Positions 13,612 through 23,769 of a stretch of 64,000 bases of DNA are shown in pieces. The position numbers were made by a program, and so were the translations under genes. The DNA lies in NCBI GenBank assembly GCA_032718865.1, contig JALUTQ010000046.1, positions 1,736,001 to 1,800,000 of the forward strand, read 5' to 3'. Under the pieces are notes generated by a model. The model was not told where the DNA came from. It did not search any database and saw only the letters and a list, made by a program, of their open reading frames with translations. Within the stretch, counting starts at the first letter, position 1, and each line of letters begins with the position of its first letter. This stretch comes from Tilletia caries (lineage: Eukaryota; Basidiomycota; Exobasidiomycetes; Tilletiales; Tilletiaceae).

Positions 13612-14934
13612 ATGGCAGCAGTAACCTCAGTCGCTCCCGTGCACAAGTCATCCGCCTCAGGAGCGGCGACGCCAGCCGCAGCGGAAGGGCCCAAGGGCGG
13701 CCTCTACACCTTCACGATTGGCAAGGTCGACGCAGGCATGGCCATCCTCATTGGCGAGCGCGCATCGCTCATCGAGTTTCCCTCCATCCTACTCCCACAC
13801 GGTGTCACTTCAGGATCCGTCGTCAACATCCGTGTGCACCGCAACGAGGCTGAGGAGCAACGACAGCGCACCGAGTTTGAGGAGCTTCAGGATGAGATTC
13901 TCACAGCCTTCGGTCAGGATTCTCCTAAATGTGAGTGTTGCCACGAAGCTGCCTCTGCGGTTGGGAACGCGCTCGTTGACCTTGCTTTCTGCATTACATA
14001 GCGCCTCAATTGCGACTACGAAACGTCACCCAGACCTCTGTCACACTCGAATGGGACCGTCTCTACCTCGCAACGGCAACTTTGCTCTCGCTGGACATCT
14101 ACCGCAACAATCAGCGTCTAGCGCCCATCCCATCTCCTCTGCACAACACCTCGACCAAGCTCTCCGGTTTGGACGTCAACGCCGAGTACACCTTCCACCT
14201 CGTCCTTCGCACAACCGCTGGTACCTTCCCCTCCCCTCTCCTTAAGATTCGGACGCACGACATTTCAGACACCTCGGGCATCGCTATATGCTTTGGCTCT
14301 TGTGATGATGCTGAGGTTGAAGACGCCGCTCGACAAGCACTGCAGCGGATGGGCGCACGTGAGCCTACGGAGCGGATACAGATTGAGACTACCCACCTTG
14401 TCTGTAGCGATCCACGGGACCGCGGCTCGATTGGAGGTGGACAGGGCGCCATGTACACCAAGGCGATGCAGCTCAACATTCCTGTCGTGCAGCCGCACTG
14501 GGTCTTCGCGTGCTATGAGCAGAAGCGGTGAGTTGGGCTCGCTCGCTGTCTCTTCAACCCCAGCACAGACTTGTTCTCGTAAGCTCCATACTGACCTGGT
14601 CGCTCCTCTCAGCATGGTACCGATCTCGGCGTACTACCTCGAAAATGACCCTCCCAACGCAACCACGATGCGCGAGAGCATTCAACGCATCTTGAGCACG
14701 GGAACAAACTCAGCGCCTCCACCACCAACCTCGAAAGACGTCCCAGCTCTGCCACTCGAGAACCCCGCAGCCGACGCTCCAGTCACACCATCAGCCGTAT
14801 CCGCCGAAGCGCCCATCTCCGAGACGATCACGACAACGCGTGTCGGCAAGGACACAAAGGAGGACCTAGAGGCGAAAGCAGAGGAGGAGGAGGAGGAGGA
14901 GGAGGAGGAGGAGGAGGAGATTGATCTTCGGTAG
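13612..14934 (+). CDS. CHS5: Exomer scaffold Chs5 (FN3-BRCT protein)
   Basis: Three exons: 13612-13930, 14002-14527 and 14613-14934, in phase, 388 aa. Chs5 is the core of the exomer coat that, with ChAPs and Arf1, exports chitin synthase and other cargo from the trans-Golgi. Order: N-terminal dimerisation/ChAP-binding segment (FTIGKVDAGMAILIGE, LIEFPSILLPHGVTSGSVV), an Arf-binding FN3 domain starting at PPQLRLRNVTQTSVTLEW, then a BRCT domain (IAICFGSCDDAEVEDAARQAL ... THLVCSDPR ... IPVVQPHWVFACYEQ). The C-terminal third is Pro/Ala/Thr-rich and ends in an almost pure Glu run coded by a GAG tract. It is shorter than the 671 aa yeast protein, lacking most of the repetitive Lys/Ser tail. Confidence 0.92.
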
Positions 14935-16466
14935 GTAGTGTGTCCATTCTTCCGCCTCTCATCAGTTTGGGAGTCACGAAAAATGCCCCACCCATATTTG
15001 CCTCCCAGCGGAGTGACCCCTGACCACAGATAGAGTGACCCCGTAACTACAGTCGATTGAGACCAAAAAAAACCCGATTTTGCAGCCCCGGTTAACCCAA
15101 ATCAATCCCACTTTGGGTTCCGAGAATATGGGCAGACTGATATGAGACTAAACCCGACGAGCCTTGAGTTGAGGCCTCCCACCCAAATGGGACAAACCTA
15201 TCCTCATGTCACGCCGACAAGGCCAATCACAACATCCACTGACTGCCTCCATCTCCTCGGATCCATTTCCATGCCTCTCCGCTGCTCTTCCCTCGATACC
15301 ATCCTATACACAATACTCGTACACAGGGCATAAGTCTTTAAGGTAGTGCTGAGGTTGCTTTGGATGCTGTTTGCACCTGTTTGGGGATGCTTCTGACTAT
15401 AAACTGACTTGCAAAAGAGCACCAACACTGACATTACCTCCCATTCCACAATGACTCTGACCCACTCTGTTTCTTCTCCCGCCCATTTCGTCAATACTGA
15501 CTGGTACTTCTCTATAGCAGGAGTATGGTCTGAGGTACTCCGTACTGTGCTAATTTTGAAGTCGTTCCAATCATATCTCGTCGATCTGTGTGCGGGCGAA
15601 ATTTGCATGGCACAGTGATGCTCACAATTTCGATCCCATCCATCTCAATTGCGCATCCTCTCTTCTTTTTGATGACCTCTTACTCCTACCATATGTCTTT
15701 AGCCTACATTTCTTTGAAATGCAGCACTTTTTCCTTCTCTCGGAGCGACCTGAACGCGTCTGCTACCCTTCCCGGCTCGAAAAGCGCTTTTCGCTTCTGT
15801 CGCCTGTTTGCTTTTTGGCTCTCATACCGGCGAAAAGGTATGTACAGCTTTGAAACTTCTTTCCAAGCACCCTTATGTATTGACACGCCATTCTAACCCT
15901 CCCTCGTCTCCTTCCAGGGCCTGGTTGGGTTCATGCAACGGTAAGTGTCCTCGTTTTTCAAGGTTCATGGTGAGTACGCACTATCTCCCTTTCTTACCGC
16001 TCACGACATTCAAACACATTTCTAACAGCGTTTCCTGAATCTACAGTCTACCACGGCTCTTTAGAGGTCTCGTCTGCTTTGCTGTGACTCTCTGCTGCTC
16101 CATACCATATGCCATTCCGTTTCTATAACATGCTTTACAATACATATCTTATTTTCCTTACCACACTCCATTAACTGATCCAAATTCCAAGCTGAAGGGC
16201 TCTATGAGCTCGCAATCGACATACCTTTCGATCGCACCAATGTTTGTTTTGAGGATTTGGAAGATAAAATGTGAGGTGAACTCTCTGTACCAAGAAGTGC
16301 CTAGATGTACACATCGTGGACTTGTCTGAAATCAAGGGTTCCAGCAAACGACCACACAACCATTCAAAAAAAAAATCAATACAAAAATAGTATCCACTTG
16401 CAGCTATCTTTCCAAGGCCCCTCCCCTCCAAGTTTGAGAGCGTTCTGAGAAGTATTGGCTGTACAG
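14935..16466. other. Gene-free transition into the transposon island
   Basis: About 1.5 kb of AT-richer sequence. Short frames (for example 15142-15333 and 15588-15896) have no domain features or coding-like composition. The strings GTAAGT after 15940 and TTCTACAG near 16046 could be splice sites of a decayed or non-coding transcript, but no exon could be assigned. A GTGACCCC motif recurs around 15010-15050. Confidence 0.35.
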
Positions 16467-17170
16467 GGTAAGAACAGGGCTCGGCACGACTATGGGATTT
16501 TACGACTATTACGACTATAGCCTCATACGACTATGAGCGACTATAGTCATAGTCGCTGATAGTCGCACTTACGACTATGACTATGACTATGCTCCAGAAA
16601 ATGTAAGACAATAGTCGCCATAGTCGTTAAAAATCTGGTCTAAAATTGATTTTGCGACTATAGTTGGACAATAGCTGGACGTCAAGGCTATAGTCGCAGC
16701 AAACAATTCGGCTATAGTCCGACTATAGCATGTCATGGTCTGACTATAGCTTGGAGTTGCGACTATAGCCGCAGGCCCGACCGCCACCGCTATAGTCAGA
16801 CTATGACATCTATTGCCCATGAAATACTATAGCCAGTCATAGTGCGACTATTATTGTTGGATAGTCGAACCATAGCCTGACTATATCCGATTTTAGACAA
16901 TTAAAAGCGACCTACACTATAACTATTTATAGTCTGAAATTTGACGTGCAACTATAGTGCGAAAATTATTGTCCCAAAGTCCGACTATAGTGGCGCACTG
17001 GCGTTCCAATTTTGGCTATAGTCACACTATAGTGCAAAATTTGGCTGCGCAAAATCCTGCGACTATAGTCGAATATGGCACTATAGTCAGACTTGCGACT
17101 ATGACTATTTCGGATTTTCAAAAAACGCCTACGACTACGACTATGACTATGCCAAAAAACGTGCGACTAT

Positions 17171-17406
17171 TGTGCTAGTGGCTCCACGTGGATCACACAC
17201 GTGGCCACTATCTAATCTCCCCTTTCTCTAATCTCCTCTCCTTTTACTCCCACGCAACCGCATAGCAACACCTGTCACCTCCACTTTCCCACGCTTTCTC
17301 TCTCGCCCTCATCTTTTCCCTTCTCGATGTCATCCCCTGTACTTAGCTCCCTTCTTGGTCATTGAATACTCTTGCCTTTCACTACTTGATGGTCTTATCC
17401 ATTACA
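17171..17406 (+). repeat. LTR a of FHA-LTR family 1 (236 bp)
   Basis: Starts TGTGCTAGTGGCTCC and ends TTATCCATTACA. Near its 5' end it has two CACGTG boxes 7 bp apart (within an imperfect inverted repeat), a plausible bHLH-binding promoter element in U3. A pyrimidine-rich stretch follows. Confidence 0.92.
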
Positions 17407-17425
17407 TGGTGATGAGAGTAGATTC
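17407..17425 (+). other. Putative primer-binding site, copy 1
   Basis: TGGTGATGAGAG directly abuts LTR a. The same 12 bases directly follow LTR b (19462) and the left LTR of family 2 (47707), although the LTRs differ. TGG complements the CCA end of a tRNA; which tRNA was not determined. Confidence 0.6.
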
Positions 17426-17510
17426 ACTCTGAACGCCCCCTTCCCACACCTTCACCCTCACCCTCTCACCCTTCCATCCTGCTCCTCTCCCAAGTCCCAC
17501 AGCATACACA

Positions 17511-18971
17511 ATGACTTCATCGGCATTCTTCCTCGTCCTCAAACCAGTTGACACGCACTGCGATCTTCCTGCTCAGAGCATCGCCTTCAGCCCCTTCGAC
17601 AACGTACACCTGTTGCTCGGCGGCAAACGCTCTTCGTATTATCGCCGACAGACCGTTCCCCATCACACAGCCGACTTCATCTTCGATCACGCCAATCTCG
17701 AGCCCGACTGCGCCGTTGTCGCCTACAAGGATGGGGCCGTGCTGATCGCCAACACAGGAGACGCCAACACGGTCCAAATTAACGGCCTCCCGCTTGCTGC
17801 GGACATCAAACAGGAACTCTTCGACGGGGACGACGTCAAGCTTGGTCACCCGGACCTGTACAACTCGAATTTCAACTGCGCTCTTCAATTGCGCGTCACC
17901 ATCTCCGATACCCTTCCCCCGGCGCTTCGCTTTCCATCCCCTTCCAGCATACCCGCCAGCTCCTTCGTCTCTATCACATCTACGGCGCTTCTGGTTTCGG
18001 ATCAGCTGCTGGCCTCCAATGAGCGCCTCGCTGAACAACTGCACGAGACCCAACTTCGCCTACAGCATACCCTGGATGCTCTACACACGGCCTCTTCTAG
18101 TCCGCCTCGCACTTATCAACGGCTTCTTGAGGACCTCCGCTCGGCCTCCGAACGTCATGCGTCCGCATTGACAACTTCGGTACCGACATCGGTACTCACG
18201 TCGGCTCAAGAGAATGCTCCCCCTTACACGGCTTCTTCTCCGCCCAAATCGTCGGCGCACCGCACCCTCACGTGTTCCTCATCCTCTGGTGGACAGCCCT
18301 TGCCGCCTTTCGCCTCAAGATTGGAATCAGATGCGATAGATTTGGGAGACTTCAGCTGGAAGACGACTTCTTCGGTAACATCACCTTCCACGGTTCCTGT
18401 CGGACCGCCGATGGACTCTCTTCACGTTGCACTGACGCGCGTCCGCGACAGCTGGATCTCGTCTCGCATCGACGCCGTTGCGTCTCAGAGCGCCAGTCCG
18501 ACGGCGGACGTCGCACTTATGCGTGTACGGGAGGCATGGATTCATGCGAGACGAGCTTGCGGCGGCAACGAACGCGCATTGATCGGAACTTCGGCGTCTG
18601 ACTCTCCCACGCACCCTGCATCGCCGCACATCGTCGCGACTACAGTATCGTCATCTTCTACAGCTCCATTGACGATGATGCTGCTTAAATCATCTCCGTC
18701 ATCGCCGCCGACCCCAACAACGTTCTCTTCAACCTCAACGGCACCGCTACACGCGGTGAATGTCGCCGTGTTTGGCCCGGCTCCGCCAGAAGCGAAGTCC
18801 ACGTTGCAGCCTCGCAACACAACCAACACCACAGTTCACGTGTCGTCCGCTCTCCCGCACGTCCTACGCACACTCTTCGACGTTCTTCTGCCCCACGTCC
18901 ACAGACTTTCGTCGCCTTCTTCCTTCCGTCATCAAAAGTCGCTCCCCGGTCGCGTCAGATATGGGTCATGA
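17511..18971 (+). CDS. FHA-like domain protein of LTR family 1, intact copy
   Basis: 486 aa, the only long ORF between LTR a and LTR b. Residues about 1-135 look like a forkhead-associated (phosphothreonine-binding) domain: LLLGGKRSSYYRRQ in the place of the first G-R strand, FIFDHANLEPDCAVVAYKDG, then NTVQINGLPLA and LFDGDDVKLGHPD, matching the NGxx(L/I)...(L/I)xxGDxIxLG end of FHA folds. A likely helical stretch follows (ASNERLAEQLHETQLRLQHTL), then PPRTYQRLLEDLR, long Ser/Thr/Pro-rich spacers and a second conserved block (LHVALTRVRDSWISSR ... LMRVREAWIHARR). The same order of blocks occurs in family 2. No retroviral enzyme motif is seen. FHA assignment is by pattern and needs a profile search; the Arg/Ser phosphopeptide contacts are only partly conserved. 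Confidence 0.7.
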   Translation: MTSSAFFLVLKPVDTHCDLPAQSIAFSPFDNVHLLLGGKRSSYYRRQTVPHHTADFIFDHANLEPDCAVVAYKDGAVLIANTGDANTVQINGLPLAADIKQELFDGDDVKLGHPDLYNSNFNCALQLRVTISDTLPPALRFPSPSSIPASSFVSITSTALLVSDQLLASNERLAEQLHETQLRLQHTLDALHTASSSPPRTYQRLLEDLRSASERHASALTTSVPTSVLTSAQENAPPYTASSPPKSSAHRTLTCSSSSGGQPLPPFASRLESDAIDLGDFSWKTTSSVTSPSTVPVGPPMDSLHVALTRVRDSWISSRIDAVASQSASPTADVALMRVREAWIHARRACGGNERALIGTSASDSPTHPASPHIVATTVSSSSTAPLTMMLLKSSPSSPPTPTTFSSTSTAPLHAVNVAVFGPAPPEAKSTLQPRNTTNTTVHVSSALPHVLRTLFDVLLPHVHRLSSPSSFRHQKSLPGRVRYGS

Positions 18972-19208
18972 CGGATGACCTGTCCTGTTTTAAATTCTAA
19001 TCGCCTGGTCCCGCACGCTCTACACGGTCCATCCTCGATTCTCCAACATCAACATCAAGCATGATTGCATGATTCCTGGTACGCTAGTATCCTGCATTCC
19101 TGATTTCTCCGCGCCCCCGTTCCTTTCCTTTCTCCATGCGCCCGTTCCCCTTTTTTCGTTGGTGCCCATTGCTTGCCCTGCTACCCTTGAACGACTCGGG
19201 ACAGTCGT

Positions 19209-19225
19209 TTCTTTTTGGGGCGGCA
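19209..19225 (+). other. Putative polypurine tract before LTR b
   Basis: TTTTTGGGGCGGCA immediately precedes LTR b, and the same sequence precedes LTR c (about 21265-21281). Family 2 has the closely similar TTTGGGGGTGGCA before its right LTR, which supports a functional plus-strand primer tract. Confidence 0.5.
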
Positions 19226-19461
19226 TGTGCTAGTGGCTCCACGTGGATCACACACGTGGCCACTATCTAATCTCCCCTTTCTCTAATCTCCTCTCCTTTT
19301 ACTCCCACGCAACCGCATAGCAACACCTGTCACCTCCACTTTCCCACGCTTTCTCTCTCGCCCTCATCTTTTCCCTTCTCGATGTCATCCCCTGTACTTA
19401 GCTCCCTTCTTGGTCATTGAATACTCTTGCCTTTCACTACTTGATGGTCTTATCCATTACA
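19226..19461 (+). repeat. LTR b (shared central LTR) of family 1
   Basis: Appears identical to LTRs a and c. It serves as the 3' LTR of the first internal unit and the 5' LTR of the second. Confidence 0.92.
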
Positions 19462-19565
19462 TGGTGATGAGAGTAGATTCACTCTGAACGCCCCCTTCCC
19501 ACACCTTCACCCTCACCCTCTCACCCTTCCATCCTGCTCCTCTCCCAAGTCCCACAGCATACACA

Positions 19566-21027
19566 ATGACTTCATCGGCATTCTTCCTCGTCCTCAAACC
19601 AGTTGACACGCACTGCGATCTTCCTGCTCAGAGCATCGCCTTCAGCCCCTTCGACAACGTACACCTGTTGCTCGGCGGCAAACGCTCTTCGTATTATCGC
19701 CGACAGACCGTTCCCCATCACACAGCCGACTTCATCTTCGATCACGCCAATCTCGAGCCCGACTGCGCCGTTGTCGCCTACAAGGATGGGGCCGTGCTGA
19801 TCGCCAACACAGGAGACGCCAACACGGTCCAAATTAACGGCCTCCCGCTTGCTGCGGACATCAAACAGGAACTCTTCGACGGGGACGACGTCAAGCTTGG
19901 TCACCCGGACCTGTACAACTCGAATTTCAACTGCGCTCTTCAATTGCGCGTCACCATCTCCGATACCCTTCCCCCCGGCGCTTCGCTTTCCATCCCCTTC
20001 CAGCATACCCGCCAGCTCCTTCGTCTCTATCACATCTACGGCGCTTCTGGTTTCGGATCAGCTGCTGGCCTCCAATGAGCGCCTCGCTGAACAACTGCAC
20101 GAGACCCAACTTCGCCTACAGCATACCCTGGATGCTCTACACACGGCCTCTTCTAGTCCGCCTCGCACTTATCAACGGCTTCTTGAGGACCTCCGCTCGG
20201 CCTCCGAACGTCATGCGTCCGCATTGACAACTTCGGTACCGACATCGGTACTCACGTCGGCTCAAGAGAATGCTCCCCCTTACACGGCTTCTTCTCCGCC
20301 CAAATCGTCGGCGCACCGCACCCTCACGTGTTCCTCATCCTCTGGTGGACAGCCCTTGCCGCCTTTCGCCTCAAGATTGGAATCAGATGCGATAGATTTG
20401 GGAGACTTCAGCTGGAAGACGACTTCTTCGGTAACATCACCTTCCACGGTTCCTGTCGGACCGCCGATGGACTCTCTTCACGTTGCACTGACGCGCGTCC
20501 GCGACAGCTGGATCTCGTCTCGCATCGACGCCGTTGCGTCTCAGAGCGCCAGTCCGACGGCGGACGTCGCACTTATGCGTGTACGGGAGGCATGGATTCA
20601 TGCGAGACGAGCTTGCGGCGGCAACGAACGCGCATTGATCGGAACTTCGGCGTCTGACTCTCCCACGCACCCTGCATCGCCGCACATCGTCGCGACTACA
20701 GTATCGTCATCTTCTACAGCTCCATTGACGATGATGCTGCTTAAATCATCTCCGTCATCGCCGCCGACCCCAACAACGTTCTCTTCAACCTCAACGGCAC
20801 CGCTACACGCGGTGAATGTCGCCGTGTTTGGCCCGGCTCCGCCAGAAGCGAAGTCCACGTTGCAGCCTCGCAACACAACCAACACCACAGTTCACGTGTC
20901 GTCCGCTCTCCCGCACGTCCTACGCACACTCTTCGACGTTCTTCTGCCCCACGTCCACAGACTTTCGTCGCCTTCTTCCTTCCGTCATCAAAAGTCGCTC
21001 CCCGGTCGCGTCAGATATGGGTCATGA
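19566..21027 (+). pseudogene. FHA-like ORF of LTR family 1, frameshifted copy
   Basis: Second copy of the ORF at 17511. One extra C in a C run near 19972-19977 (CTTCCCCCCGG against CTTCCCCCGG in copy 1) shifts the frame just after the FHA-like region, so translation from the same ATG ends at 20078 (170 aa). The downstream two thirds stay open in the shifted frame to 21027. No other difference from copy 1 was noticed. It is either a fresh mutation or a homopolymer error. Confidence 0.8.
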
Positions 21028-21281
21028 CGGATGACCTGTCCTGTTTTAAATTCTAATCGCCTGGTCCCGCACGCTCTACACGGTCCATCCTCGATTCTCC
21101 AACATCAACATCAAGCATGATTGCATGATTCCTGGTACGCTAGTATCCTGCATTCCTGATTTCTCCGCGCCCCCGTTCCTTTCCTTTCTCCATGCGCCCG
21201 TTCCCCTTTTTTCGTTGGTGCCCATTGCTTGCCCTGCTACCCTTGAACGACTCGGGACAGTCGTTTCTTTTTGGGGCGGCA

Positions 21282-21517
21282 TGTGCTAGTGGCTCCACGT
21301 GGATCACACACGTGGCCACTATCTAATCTCCCCTTTCTCTAATCTCCTCTCCTTTTACTCCCACGCAACCGCATAGCAACACCTGTCACCTCCACTTTCC
21401 CACGCTTTCTCTCTCGCCCTCATCTTTTCCCTTCTCGATGTCATCCCCTGTACTTAGCTCCCTTCTTGGTCATTGAATACTCTTGCCTTTCACTACTTGA
21501 TGGTCTTATCCATTACA
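21282..21517 (+). repeat. LTR c of family 1
   Basis: Third 236 bp LTR, ending TTATCCATTACA. Here it is followed by the ACTAT duplication and the last 18 bp of the host MITE instead of the primer-binding site. Confidence 0.92.
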
Positions 21518-21548
21518 ACTATAGTCGGAGCCGAGCCCTGGGTAAGAA

Positions 21549-23761
21549 ACAGAGGTTCTCAGTGTTGACCGATTCGTGACTTACATTGTTGATAGCAAAC
21601 ACTGACAATCAACACCTCACAAGGTCGCATCGGAGAAGGGTTCAAGGCCTACCAAAGCGTTCCTTGTGCTCATAGCTACATATAGAGCCATCAGTGGCAA
21701 ATTTCTGATTGTGAAGTCTGGTCATTACTCATTACTGATGTTGGAGCAGTAAGGTGTTTAGGGCCCATACGAAATCCAACGTTGACATGAAGCGCGCATC
21801 GTTTCCCCCCCAATTCAACTACCACAGAACACCAAAAAAATAACTACAGGTGAAAGGGTACTGTACTGCGAGTCTATGGACGCTATATGATCAGGATTTG
21901 AAGCTGATATGACCGAGAACGAGGTGCTTTACTGATGGAGTGGGAAATATGGGACTGTCAAAGGTGCCATATTGGAATACCTACCCTCGATACTGTCAAA
22001 GATGTTGGATCTCAACCTGGAAACGCTGGAAGAAAAGAGTGTATCAATACGAGTCAGGAAAGCATGTTAGTAGCTGGTAAGAAGCAGAACTGAGTGTTTG
22101 AGCGGTCCAGAAGCGGATTGAGATTGGGGGGTTATCTGGAAGTCAAAAATGAGTACACATGGGTCTCGCCAGCCTCAACGGAGCAACGAACCAGACCGTT
22201 GCTCAAGATCCTGGCTCGCATAGCTACGTTGCTACTTCCATTCAGGTTTGAGTGTCCTGGAGAGAAGATTGACCAGATGCCAACCTGAATCGAAAAAGGA
22301 ACAGAGAGCAAAAAGAGGAAAGGGAAAGATCGATTGCTCGTGGTGCACTGTAAAAACATGGGAGAGTGGGGAGAGCAGCGGAAGACGATGTAAAAGGGTA
22401 AGATGTATAGCTGCAGACCGAAAACAAAAATCAATTACAAAGGAGAACGGTCAGATGCAGAGGCAAAGGTGAATGGAAGGTTAGCCCGCATTCTCTGTGT
22501 TTCTTTTGATCGCTCGGCGGAAAGTAATGCGGCGGTCAAGAGTGAAGGTTAGAGGCTCATTCTCTTCCTACCGTAGATCACTGTCAGAAAAAGCTGGTAA
22601 GAGATGGGTTATATCAGCGGACTGGTGATTAGATTGGTAGAAAGGACAGTACAGTCAGGGAGTGGTGGGATGTCAGTTCCGGTCAGCGGTCAGTAGAGAG
22701 CTGAAGAGACGTACGAATGATCTCGAAGTGCACAGGAGCATAGGTCACGTCATGAAGACAAGATCTGCCAAATCTGAAGAGAGGGTTTTCAAGGGAAGTG
22801 GGAGGATGTAAGGGTCATCGAGGAAGAAAAGTCAGTGGGATGGATTCAAGGCGCCTGGGTGGGCCTCGTGGCTCATCAGATCACGTGGTCACAGTGGTTA
22901 CCCAGACTTTAGTTCTGGGTTTCTATCGGCCCCGGCCTCTTACGGCCGTATTGTTCATTGCAACATCAATAGAATTTTTTTTTCGCAATTCCGCCTCAAA
23001 CCTCCTCAGATTTTCTAAGCCCCGGGGTTCATATGATTCTACGTTACGTGTCCAAATTTCAGCTCATTCGGAGCAGTTTGACGTGTACTTCACTTAGTGA
23101 CGGAAGTTGAGCGTTTCGGATTTAGTCCATGATCATGGAAATTAGCAGCAAAGCTCTTTACTCCGAAGGCCCGAAGCGCCCACCACCAGCACTCCCTCAC
23201 CACCTTACCATTTTCCTTCCCCCTGCCACCGACGTCTCTCTACAGCAACGAAGCACATTAAGGTAAGAATTTCCTCTCACCATCTGCGCTGCTGAGTGCT
23301 GAGTGCTGACTCATGACTGTATTTCTTTCCTTCCAGTCTGCAACATTTTGAGTGTTTCTTCCTCCGGTGAGCCTCTCCTCCATTGATCCGTATCTTTCCG
23401 CCTCTTCGCCACTCTCTCTCTCTCTCCCCCTCACTCCCTCTCTCCCTCTCTCTTTTTCTCCCGCACCTACCTGGTCTTTTCGTGGATGCGCCACTTACCC
23501 TTAAGACGCGTCTCAATCCTCCTCTTGCTCCCTCCGTCCGACTTCCCAGACAGTCCCTTCCCATTATGATGCAGCTTCCCCGTCCAATTTGCTTACTCCT
23601 TGCTTTCTCATGCAGCTTCTTCCGATTTCTTTGATGCCTTCTCCCCTTCCATTCCTTCTGATGCAGCTCATCCATTTCATTTTCCAGGTCCCCTTCGCCC
23701 TAACCCGTGTTCTGATGACTGATGCTGATCACCCTATGTCTCTGCGATCTGCTCACACTTC
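21549..23761. other. Gene-free region between MITEs
   Basis: About 2.2 kb without a supported gene. ORFs at 22094-22434 and 22798-23097 are short, lack homology-like features and have a base composition unlike the gene block. A CT-rich microsatellite-like tract lies at about 23405-23465. The stretch 22900-23100 has a different texture (GGCCCCGGCCTC, then poly-T) and may be an old element remnant. Confidence 0.35.
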
Positions 23762-23769
23762 TGAATACC

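Larger units (their letters stand above)
17171..21517 (+). mobile_element. FHA-ORF LTR element family 1, tandem LTR-int-LTR-int-LTR
   Basis: Three identical-looking 236 bp LTRs bracket two internal regions of 1819 and 1820 bp. The whole is flanked by one 5 bp duplication, ACTAT (17166-17170 and 21518-21522), inside the CTATAGTC MITE. LTRs begin TG and end CA. A primer-binding-site-like TGG follows each 5' LTR and a G-rich tract precedes each downstream LTR. The only sizeable ORF is the FHA-like protein; no gag, protease, RT, RNase H or integrase frame exists, so it is non-autonomous. The two internal copies appear identical apart from one extra C. That implies very recent amplification, LTR-LTR recombination, or an assembly duplication. 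Confidence 0.9.
16475..21540. mobile_element. hAT-type MITE filled with CTATAGTC motifs, carrying an LTR tandem
   Basis: Ends are inverted repeats: CAGGGCTCGGCACGACTAT at the left, and at the right the reverse complement of CAGGGCTCGGCTCCGACTAT. They are flanked by the perfect 8 bp duplication GGTAAGAA (16467-16474 and 21541-21548), diagnostic of hAT transposition. Without the nested LTR tandem the element is about 714 bp. Nearly the whole interior 16490-17170 consists of degenerate GACTATAGTC-like units in both orientations, such as CTATAGTCGC and GACTATAGC, with no coding capacity. It must have been moved in trans by an autonomous hAT transposase. Confidence 0.9.

Noticed and set aside
16475..17170. 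CTATAGTC array as a CRISPR or satellite array
   Set aside because: Units are short, degenerate, in both orientations and without spacers; hAT ends and an 8 bp duplication explain the region as a MITE.
17511..18971. Gag polyprotein
   Set aside because: No capsid-like region, zinc knuckle or protease motif was seen; the N-terminal pattern fits FHA better. This remains a hypothesis to test.
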